Source: Xanthobacteraceae bacterium
Lineage (GTDB): Bacteria; Pseudomonadota; Alphaproteobacteria; Rhizobiales; Xanthobacteraceae
Reading direction: 5' to 3'
Length of the DNA stretch: 38,418 nucleotides
Assembly (NCBI GenBank): GCA_030041005.1
Contig: JASHOR010000025.1
Span: forward strand, 1 to 38,418
Part shown: positions 32,711 to 38,418 of the stretch, one piece after another
Layout: each line of letters starts with the position of its first letter
Position numbering within the stretch: position 1 is the stretch's first letter
Position numbers and translations under genes: made by a program
The notes under the pieces: model-generated
Told to the model about the DNA's origin: nothing
Databases searched by the model: none
Seen by the model: only the letters and a program-made list of their open reading frames with translations

Positions 32711-33904
32711 TTACTGACGGGGTTTCGCCGGCCCGCCGTCGAGCCTGGCGCAGGCGCGGTCGAGCCGCACGATGGCTTCGGCGATCTCCTGCTCGCTGAC
32801 GATGAGCGGCGGTAGCAGGCGCACGACGTTGTCGCCGGCGGCTACCGCCAGCATTTTTTCGGCGCGCAAGGCATCGACCAAACTGCCGGCCGGCACGAGC
32901 GCCCGCAGGCCTATCAGCAGCCCTTCGCCGCGCACCTCGGCAATCACCGCCGGGTAGCGGTCTTTGATCTCGGCCAGCCGCTGTTTGAACAACAGCGCGA
33001 TCTGTTTGACACGATCGAGAAAGCCGGGGGCGAGCATCACATCGAGCGTGGCGTTGGCCGCGCTCATCGCCAGCGGGTTGCCGCCGAAGGTCGACCCGTG
33101 CGTGCCCGCGGTCATGCCTTTTGCCGCCTCGCGTGTCGCCAGACAGGCGCCGACGGGGAAGCCGCCGCCAAGCGCCTTGGCGAGCGTCATGATGTCGGGC
33201 GCGACCCCCGTGCGCTGATAGGCGAACAATTCGCCGGTACGCCCCATGCCGGTCTGCACCTCGTCAAAAATAAGGAGCAAGCCATTGCGGTCGCAAAGCT
33301 CCCGCAATGCGCGCAGGAACGACGGCTCCACCACACGCACGCCGCCTTCGCCTATCAGCGGCTCGATCATGATTGCGGCAGTCTGTTCGCCGACCGCGCG
33401 CTTGACCGCCGCAAGATCGCCGAACGGCACCTGATCGAAACCTTCGACCACCGGCCCGAAGCCTTCGAGATATTTCTTCTGTCCGCCGGCGGCGAGCGTG
33501 GCGAGCGTGCGGCCGTGGAACGCGCCTTCGAAGGTGACGATGCGGAAGCGCTCCGGCTGACCGCTCACCGAATGATATTTGCGCGCGGTCTTGATCGCGC
33601 CTTCGACCGCCTCCGCGCCGGAATTGCAGAAGAACACCACGTCGGCAAAGCTCGCCTCGCACAGACGCCGGGCGACATGCTCGGCTTCGGGAATTTCAAA
33701 GAGATTGGAGACGTGCCAGAGTTTTTTTGCCTGCTCGCCGAGCGCGGCAATAAGGTGCGGATGGGCGTGGCCGAGCGCGTTGACCGCGACGCCCGAGGTG
33801 AAATCGAGGTAGCGTTCGCCGTCTGCGGTATAGAGCCAAACGCCTTCGCCCCGCTCAAAGGCGAGGTGTACACGCGCGAATGTCGCCATCAAATGCGATG
33901 TCAC
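32711..33904 (-). CDS. argD: Acetylornithine aminotransferase
   Basis: A class III PLP-dependent aminotransferase that makes N-acetylornithine; many homologues also act on succinyldiaminopimelate in lysine and cell-wall precursor synthesis. From GTG 33904 it has 397 residues. Motifs are [29 protein letters not shown], the PLP aspartate in [13 protein letters not shown] (Asp214) and the Schiff-base lysine in [14 protein letters not shown] (Lys243). Neither GTG 33904 nor ATG 33889 has a good ribosome site. GTG is preferred because [20 protein letters not shown] matches the N-terminal pattern of relatives. It is followed by argF. The upstream hairpin at 33948-33980 lies in its probable leader. 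Confidence 0.95.
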   Translation of the reverse strand: MTSHLMATFARVHLAFERGEGVWLYTADGERYLDFTSGVAVNALGHAHPHLIAALGEQAKKLWHVSNLFEIPEAEHVARRLCEASFADVVFFCNSGAEAVEGAIKTARKYHSVSGQPERFRIVTFEGAFHGRTLATLAAGGQKKYLEGFGPVVEGFDQVPFGDLAAVKRAVGEQTAAIMIEPLIGEGGVRVVEPSFLRALRELCDRNGLLLIFDEVQTGMGRTGELFAYQRTGVAPDIMTLAKALGGGFPVGACLATREAAKGMTAGTHGSTFGGNPLAMSAANATLDVMLAPGFLDRVKQIALLFKQRLAEIKDRYPAVIAEVRGEGLLIGLRALVPAGSLVDALRAEKMLAVAAGDNVVRLLPPLIVSEQEIAEAIVRLDRACARLDGGPAKPRQ

Positions 33905-33947
33905 GGCCAGAGCCCGCGGCCGCCGCGCAACGACAATGCGCGCGGTC

Positions 33948-33980
33948 AAACAAAATGTGCCGCCTCTTCGCGGGCGGCAC
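33948..33980 (-). terminator. Terminator-like hairpin in the argD leader (possible attenuator)
   Basis: On the - strand GTGCCGCC-CGCGAAGA-GGCGGCAC (8-bp GC-rich stem) is followed directly by ATTTTGTTT. It ends 44 bp before the preferred argD start codon. The gene further upstream, gcrA, runs the other way, so there is no obvious upstream transcript to end. The stem sequence GCCGCCCGC is repeated 27 bp further upstream (33997-34005), giving the 3' arm an alternative partner. Confidence 0.5.
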
Positions 33981-34094
33981 GGCGAGTATTTTAGTTGCGG
34001 GCGGCGCCATGTCAATCGAGCAAAATCGCGCGCCGGGGATCAGGTTCGTTCTGCCGTCGGCCGCGGCACAAGGAACATGTGGACTAGCTTGAGT

Positions 34095-34237
34095 GACTCT
34101 TGCGCCCGACTCTCGTCATATTGTAGTCTTTTCGCTGTCAAGTACGACATCTCGTGCGGCGGACAGCCTTCTATAGCGTCGGGTGTTAAGTGCTGCGTGT
34201 TGGGCGGCCACGCGCTTCCTGGCCCGGTGAATGATTC
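34095..34237 (+). promoter_or_regulatory. Three GANTC sites upstream of gcrA
   Basis: GACTC 34095-34099, GACTC 34108-34112 and GATTC 34233-34237 lie in the 370-bp argD/gcrA divergent region. TTGAGT at 34089-34094 abuts the first site and could be a -35. The region is otherwise without a visible gene. Methylation-dependent control of gcrA is inferred. Confidence 0.45.
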
Positions 34238-34274
34238 CGTCAGAGCCATACCCGTACCTTGAGGAGGATAGAGC

Positions 34275-34772
34275 ATGTCGTGGACGGACGAGCGGGTCGA
34301 GCTCCTGAAGAAGCTCTGGTCAGACGGACTCTCAGCGAGCCAGATCGCCGGCGAGCTTGGCGGTATCACGCGCAACGCGGTGATCGGCAAGGTGCATCGG
34401 CTTGGGCTGTCGGGTCGCGCCAAGAGCGCCAGTGCCGGCGTGCCGCGTCCGCGCAAGACGCGTTCGTCTGCGCACATGCTGCGCATCGGCAGGGCGGCAA
34501 TCCGCGGCAATACTGCACTGGCGCACGCCTATGAGATCGAGGTCGAGGCCGAGCCCGAACTGATCGACAACGTCATTCCGATCGGACAGCGGCGGACGAT
34601 CCTGGAACTGACGGAACAGACGTGCCGCTGGCCGGTCGGCGATCCGGGGAGCGACGAGTTCTTCTTCTGCGGCGGCAACACCCTGGCCGGCCTGCCCTAT
34701 TGCGCCTATCACGCGCGCATCGCCTATCAGCCGGTGGCCGATCGCCGCCGCGATCGCCGCGCCGCGCGGTAA
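34275..34772 (+). CDS. gcrA: Cell cycle regulator GcrA
   Basis: An alphaproteobacterial transcription factor that binds sigma-70 and activates promoters bearing methylated GANTC sites. It has 165 residues. The N-terminal helix-turn-helix domain reads WTDERVELLKKLWSDGLSAS and GGITRNAVIGKVHRLGLSGR (about 3-46). A basic, variable middle follows. The C-terminal sigma-interacting domain is TCRWPVGDPGSDEFFFCGG...LPYCAYHARIAYQ, with three cysteines and a histidine. GAGGAGG at 34261-34267 is a strong ribosome site. It stands alone, divergent from argD and converging with phoB. Confidence 0.96.
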   Translation: MSWTDERVELLKKLWSDGLSASQIAGELGGITRNAVIGKVHRLGLSGRAKSASAGVPRPRKTRSSAHMLRIGRAAIRGNTALAHAYEIEVEAEPELIDNVIPIGQRRTILELTEQTCRWPVGDPGSDEFFFCGGNTLAGLPYCAYHARIAYQPVADRRRDRRAAR

Positions 34773-34851
34773 ATAGCGCGTCATCGCGCGCAAGCGCGCA
34801 CGGCCCGACCGCAGGCTCCTCTCTGCGATGTCGCCGTATCAGATTGTCTTG

Positions 34852-35553
34852 TCAGATTGACTTGCCGAACCGGTCGTCAAGCGAATAGCCGGCGCCGCGC
34901 ACCGTGCGGATCGGGTCGCTGGAGTGGCCGCGGTTGAGCGCCTTGCGCAGGCGGCCGACATGCACATCGACCGTACGCTCGTCGATATAGATGTCACTGC
35001 CCCAGACGCTGTCGAGCAATTGTTCCCGCGAGAAAACCCGGCCGGGACGCTCCATCAGAAATTCGAGCAGACGAAATTCGGTCGGTCCCAGTTCGACCGG
35101 GCGGCTCGCGCGCGAAACGCGCTTCTTCTCGCGGTCGAGTTCGAGATCGCCGATGGCGAGAACCACAGCGACCCGCTCGGGGCTGGCGCGGCGCAGCAGC
35201 GCGCGGACGCGCGCCAGCAGTTCCGGCACCGAAAACGGCTTGACGATATAGTCGTCGGCGCCGGTCGCGAGTCCGCGGACGCGCTCGCTTTCCTCGCCCC
35301 GCGCTGTGAGCATGATGATCGGCAGCGCGCGGGTGTGCGGCCGCGTCCGCAAGCGGCGGCATATTTCGATTCCGGACAGGCCGGGCAGCATCCAGTCGAG
35401 AATGACGAGGTCCGGCACCTTTTCGCGCAATCGCGTATCGGCCTCGTCGCCGCGGGACACGGCGTCCACCTCGTAGCCTTCGGCCTCGAGATTGTAGCGC
35501 AGCAGCGTGGTGAGCGGCTCCTCGTCCTCCACGATCAGGATGTTGGCGCCCAT
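34852..35553 (-). CDS. phoB: Phosphate regulon response regulator PhoB
   Basis: An OmpR-family response regulator that activates phosphate-starvation genes after phosphorylation by PhoR. From ATG 35553 it has 233 residues. The receiver has acidic residues at 10-11, phosphoacceptor Asp53 (LILDWMLPG-type segment VILDWMLPG), Thr83 and Lys105 (IVKPFSVPEL). The C-terminal winged helix ends RTVDVHVGRLRKAL and RTVRGAGYSLD. GAGGGG upstream supports ATG 35553; the longer frame to 35712 overlaps phoU and is rejected. It follows phoU by 16 bp and is last in the operon. Confidence 0.97.
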   Translation of the reverse strand: MGANILIVEDEEPLTTLLRYNLEAEGYEVDAVSRGDEADTRLREKVPDLVILDWMLPGLSGIEICRRLRTRPHTRALPIIMLTARGEESERVRGLATGADDYIVKPFSVPELLARVRALLRRASPERVAVVLAIGDLELDREKKRVSRASRPVELGPTEFRLLEFLMERPGRVFSREQLLDSVWGSDIYIDERTVDVHVGRLRKALNRGHSSDPIRTVRGAGYSLDDRFGKSI

Positions 35554-35569
35554 CCCGGTCCCCTCGATC

Positions 35570-36301
35570 TCATTGATGCAGCAGCGCCGGCGGAAAGCTG
35601 GTCGTGTCGCCCTTCGGCCGCTGATCGGTGATGGCGACGCCCTCGACCATGAAATACACGGTCTCCGCGATGTTGGTGGCATGATCGCCCATACGTTCGA
35701 TGTCCTTGGCACAAAACATCAGATGCATGCAGAACGTGATGTTCCGCGGATCCTCCATCATGTAGGTCAGGAGCTCGCGAAACAGCGACGTGCACAGAGC
35801 GTCTACTTCTTCGTCGCCCTGCCAGACCGCAAGCGCGGCCTGCACGTCGCGGTTGGCGTAAGCGTCGAGCACCTGCTTGACCTGCGCCAGCACCAAATCC
35901 GCCATGTGCTCGACGCCGCGGATCAGGGTTTGCGGATAGAGGTCTCGGGCCATCGCGACGACGCGCTTGCCGATATGTTTGGCGTGGTCACCGATCCGTT
36001 CGAGGTCGTTGCACACGCGCATCGCGCCGACGATCTCGCGCAGGTCCACGGCCATCGGCTGGCGGCGCGCGATGGTCAGGATCGCCTTTTCCTCGATGTC
36101 GTGCTGCATTGCATCGATGGCCGGATCGGCGGCGATCACGCGCTCGGCAGCCTCGGAGTCGTGTTCCACCAGCGCCTGGACAGCATCGGAGATCTGCTTT
36201 TCGGCAAGCCCGCCCATTTCCGCGACCTTGCGGGCGATTTCCTGCAGATCGCCGTCGAAGGCGCGGGAGGTGTGATCGATTTTGGCGCCGAATTCGGTCA
36301 T
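35570..36301 (-). CDS. phoU: Phosphate signalling protein PhoU
   Basis: A cytoplasmic helical protein with two three-helix PhoU repeats, each carrying the metal-binding E/D-xxx-D pattern (NDLERIGDHAKHIGKR and KDIERMGDHATNIAE). It couples the Pst transporter to PhoR and keeps the regulon off when phosphate is ample. ATG 36301 gives 243 residues and has AGG 8 bases upstream; a GTG at 36310 is an alternative that adds three residues. It sits 28 bp after pstB and 16 bp before phoB. Confidence 0.97.
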   Translation of the reverse strand: MTEFGAKIDHTSRAFDGDLQEIARKVAEMGGLAEKQISDAVQALVEHDSEAAERVIAADPAIDAMQHDIEEKAILTIARRQPMAVDLREIVGAMRVCNDLERIGDHAKHIGKRVVAMARDLYPQTLIRGVEHMADLVLAQVKQVLDAYANRDVQAALAVWQGDEEVDALCTSLFRELLTYMMEDPRNITFCMHLMFCAKDIERMGDHATNIAETVYFMVEGVAITDQRPKGDTTSFPPALLHQ

Positions 36302-36329
36302 ATGCGTCACCTGAGCGCGTTCGCGACGG

Positions 36330-37160
36330 TCATCCGAACCGGCCGGTAATATAGTCCTGCGTGCGCTGATCGCGCGGCGCGGTAAACACCTTGCTCGTGG
36401 AATCGAACTCGATCAACGCACCCAGATACATGAAGGCGGTGAACTCCGACACGCGCGCCGCCTGCTGCATGTTGTGAGTGACGATCACGATCGTATAGTC
36501 CTCCTTCAACTCGTCGATCAGTTCCTCGATCTTGGCGGTGGAGATTGGATCGAGCGCCGAGCACGGTTCGTCGAACAGGATCACGGTGGGTCGCACCGCT
36601 ACCGTGCGCGCGATGCATAGCCGCTGTTGTTGCCCGCCGGAAAGGCTCTGCCCGTTGGCATTGAGCTTGTCCTTCACTTCGTCCCACAAGGCTGCGCGCC
36701 GCAGCGAATTCTCCACGCGGTCATGCAGCTCCGATTTCGACAGCCGCTCGTACAGCCTGACGCCGAACGCGATATTCTCAAAGATCGACATCGGAAACGG
36801 CGTCGGTCGCTGAAACACCATGCCGATGCGGGCGCGCAACAGGTTGAGATCTTTTTGCTGCGAAAGGATGTTGACGCCGTCGAGCATTACTTTGCCGGTT
36901 GCGCGCTGGTTGGGATAGAGGTCGTACATGCGGTTGAGCACGCGCAACAGAGTCGATTTACCGCAACCCGAAGGACCGATAAAGGCAGTCACCTTCTTCT
37001 CGAAGAGCGGCAGGCTGATCGATTTAAGCGCCTTGAACGCGCCATAGAAGAAATCGAGATCGCTGATCGATATCTTCTCGGGCACGGCCGGGCGCTCGCT
37101 CGGGGCGCCGCGGAAAGCGGGCGCGGCGGCAGAGGCTACGTGGACCGACGCGACATTCAT
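36330..37160 (-). CDS. pstB: Phosphate ABC transporter ATP-binding protein
   Basis: The ATPase subunit of the high-affinity Pst phosphate importer. It has 276 residues. Walker A is GPSGCGKST (62-70), the Q-loop [12 protein letters not shown], the signature LSGGQQQR (173-180), Walker B VILFDEP (193-199) and the H-loop VTHNMQQA. A 30-residue Ala/Pro-rich N-terminal extension precedes the core. The permease genes pstC and pstA and the binding-protein gene pstS do not precede it, as they usually do; phoR is directly upstream. A PhoB-box-like site lies 80-97 bp before the start codon. Confidence 0.97.
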   Translation of the reverse strand: MNVASVHVASAAAPAFRGAPSERPAVPEKISISDLDFFYGAFKALKSISLPLFEKKVTAFIGPSGCGKSTLLRVLNRMYDLYPNQRATGKVMLDGVNILSQQKDLNLLRARIGMVFQRPTPFPMSIFENIAFGVRLYERLSKSELHDRVENSLRRAALWDEVKDKLNANGQSLSGGQQQRLCIARTVAVRPTVILFDEPCSALDPISTAKIEELIDELKEDYTIVIVTHNMQQAARVSEFTAFMYLGALIEFDSTSKVFTAPRDQRTQDYITGRFG

Positions 37161-37223
37161 GACTGTGTTCTCAAGGCGAACGCGGGCAGCCGGCTTGCGA
37201 TCGATGCGGTTCTGCGTGTCGCC

Positions 37224-37257
37224 CTTCTAGGGGTCCTATGTGACAATCGGATGACTA
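37224..37257 (-). promoter_or_regulatory. PhoB-box-like promoter of pstB-phoU-phoB
   Basis: On the - strand TAGTCAT (37257-37251), CCGA and TTGTCAC (37246-37240) match the Pho box layout CTGTCAT-N4-CTGTCAT at 5 of 7 bases per half. TAGAAG (37229-37224) lies 10 bases further on as a plausible -10, the spacing used by PhoB-activated promoters that lack a -35. The site begins 24 bp past the phoR stop. Confidence 0.6.
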
Positions 37258-37280
37258 ACCAAGTCATTGAAAAACAACTC

Positions 37281-38418
37281 CTATTTTCCATCACGCGACG
37301 CGGCAATAGGCAGGTGGACGATGAAGGTGGCGCCGGCACCCGGCGCGCTGTCGATCGACAAGCGCCCGTGGTGTCGGTTGAGGATGTGCTTGACCAGGGC
37401 AAGGCCCAATCCGGTTCCACCCTGCGCCCGGCTCTCGCGCACGTCGACGCGGTAGAAACGCTCCGTCAGCCGCGGCAAATGCTCAGGAGCGATTCCGGGT
37501 CCGTAGTCGCGCACCTTGGCGACCGCTTCCGGGGCGCCGGCCGCCGACGTTGCCGGCGCCAGCGCGATATCGATGCGCTTGCCGCTCGCACCGTATTTGA
37601 GGGCGTTCTCGATCAAATTCTCGAACAGGCGAACCAGCTCGTCGCGGTCGCCGAGCACGATGAGCGGTTCCGAGGCCTCGAGATGGACGCTCACGCCGCG
37701 GTCCTGAGCGAGCGTCTGCAGCGCGTCGACCACGTGACGGACGATCGGAACGAGATCGACGGGCGCATCGGGACGGCGATGCGCATTCAATTCGATGCGC
37801 GACAGCGACAATAGATCGTCGATCAGGCGCGCCATGCGCCGCGCCTGCTCCTGCATGATGGCCAGGAAATGCTCCCGCGCCTTGGCGTCATCGCGCGCCG
37901 AGCCCTGCAGCGTCTCGATGAATCCGGAGAGGGCGGCGAGCGGCGTGCGCAATTCGTGACTGGCATTGGCGACGAAATCGGCGCGCATTTCCTCGACGCG
38001 GCGCAGCGGGGTGAGATCGCGAAACGTCAACACCACGAGGTCGGGCTTGCCGACAGCCGGCGCGCGCGTCACCGGCATCGCCACGACCTCGAACCAGCGG
38101 TCGAGCGGTATGCGCTCGGAATATTCGATCCGCTGGCTCTCGCCGCGCGCGAAGGCTCGGCCGATCACATCGATCAGTTCGGGCGCGCGCAACGCGAGCG
38201 AAGCCACCTCCCCTTGACGCAGTGCCGGCACCAATTCGTGCGCCGGCTCGTTGAGCGCGAGCACGCGGCCGTCGCGGTCGAGGGCGATGACCGGATCCGG
38301 TATTGCCGACACGATCGGGCTCAGCGGGCTGTCGGCCCGTTCGGTAACGGCAAGCGGCGGCGACGCGACGGCGCTCGCCTTGCCGTCGCGCGCGGCCAGC
38401 AGGGCGGCGACCGCGAGC
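37281..38418 (-). CDS. phoR: Phosphate regulon sensor histidine kinase PhoR, N-terminus outside the window
   Basis: The sensor kinase partner of PhoB. The frame is open to the window end, so the N-terminal part is missing; a GTG at 38312 is in frame but internal. The visible part starts in an Ala/Leu-rich segment (possibly the end of a membrane region), then a PAS domain (SAIPDPVIALDRDGRVLALNE) and the phosphoacceptor histidine in NASHELRTPLAAL (codon near 37956-37958). The ATPase has the N box ENALKYG, G1 DYGPGIAPEHL, F box ERFYRVD and G2 GGTGLGLALVKHIL. The TAG stop is at 37281-37283. It is separated from pstB by 120 bp with a probable Pho box. Confidence 0.95.
   Translation of the reverse strand, partial: LAVAALLAARDGKASAVASPPLAVTERADSPLSPIVSAIPDPVIALDRDGRVLALNEPAHELVPALRQGEVASLALRAPELIDVIGRAFARGESQRIEYSERIPLDRWFEVVAMPVTRAPAVGKPDLVVLTFRDLTPLRRVEEMRADFVANASHELRTPLAALSGFIETLQGSARDDAKAREHFLAIMQEQARRMARLIDDLLSLSRIELNAHRRPDAPVDLVPIVRHVVDALQTLAQDRGVSVHLEASEPLIVLGDRDELVRLFENLIENALKYGASGKRIDIALAPATSAAGAPEAVAKVRDYGPGIAPEHLPRLTERFYRVDVRESRAQGGTGLGLALVKHILNRHHGRLSIDSAPGAGATFIVHLPIAASRDGK

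Noticed and set aside
34785-34800. GCGCGC-type hairpin between gcrA and phoB
   Set aside because: The stem is about 5 bp with no T-run on either strand, which is too weak to call a terminator.

Overview
The window is about two thirds G+C and carries the division and cell-wall (dcw) cluster of an alphaproteobacterium. The long FtsZ linker, the linked gcrA gene and the ligA-recN-bamD-lpxC-ftsZ order point to Hyphomicrobiales (Rhizobiales), probably near Bradyrhizobiaceae or Xanthobacteraceae. No insertion sequence, phage, CRISPR array or tRNA was found. The content is mostly housekeeping; the less ordinary material lies in the intergenic DNA.

Layout. (1) 1-2765, + strand: the 3' part of prmA and a complete M24 aminopeptidase P, separated by a small palindromic element. 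(2) 2775-28261, - strand: one long run of genes. In transcription order these are mraZ, rsmH, ftsL, ftsI, murE, murF, mraY, murD, ftsW, murG, murC, murB, ddl, ftsQ, ftsA, ftsZ, lpxC, bamD, recN and ligA. Many junctions are ATGA or TGATG overlaps. Larger gaps before ftsW (59 bp), murC (146), ddl (94), ftsZ (97), lpxC (432), bamD (131) and recN (86) are the likely internal promoter positions. (3) 28262-31716, + strand: an AmiD-type amidase, the RNase P RNA gene rnpB with a strong terminator, and cysG. (4) 31785-33904, - strand: argD-argF. (5) 34275-34772, + strand: gcrA. (6) 34852-38418, - strand: phoR (5' end outside the window), pstB, phoU and phoB.

How it fits together. MurC, MurD, MurE, MurF, MurB and Ddl build the meso-diaminopimelate muropeptide, MraY and MurG make lipid II, and FtsW/FtsI polymerise it at the septum under FtsZ, FtsA, FtsQ and FtsL. 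LpxC starts lipid A synthesis and BamD helps assemble outer-membrane proteins. MraZ probably represses the whole run through four TGGG repeats spaced exactly 10 bp apart upstream of mraZ. Clusters of GANTC (CcrM) sites lie upstream of ddl-ftsQAZ (four sites in 66 bp) and upstream of gcrA (three in 143 bp). This suggests that septum genes and the cell-cycle regulator gcrA respond to methylation state.

Other points of interest are a PhoB-box-like site in front of pstB with pstSCA absent from the locus, an enlarged rnpB with palindromic elements in its P12 arm, a terminator-like hairpin in the argD leader, a possible 20-codon ORF before cysG, and a LigA zinc finger that departs from the textbook four-cysteine pattern. 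I found nothing I would call a wholly new system.
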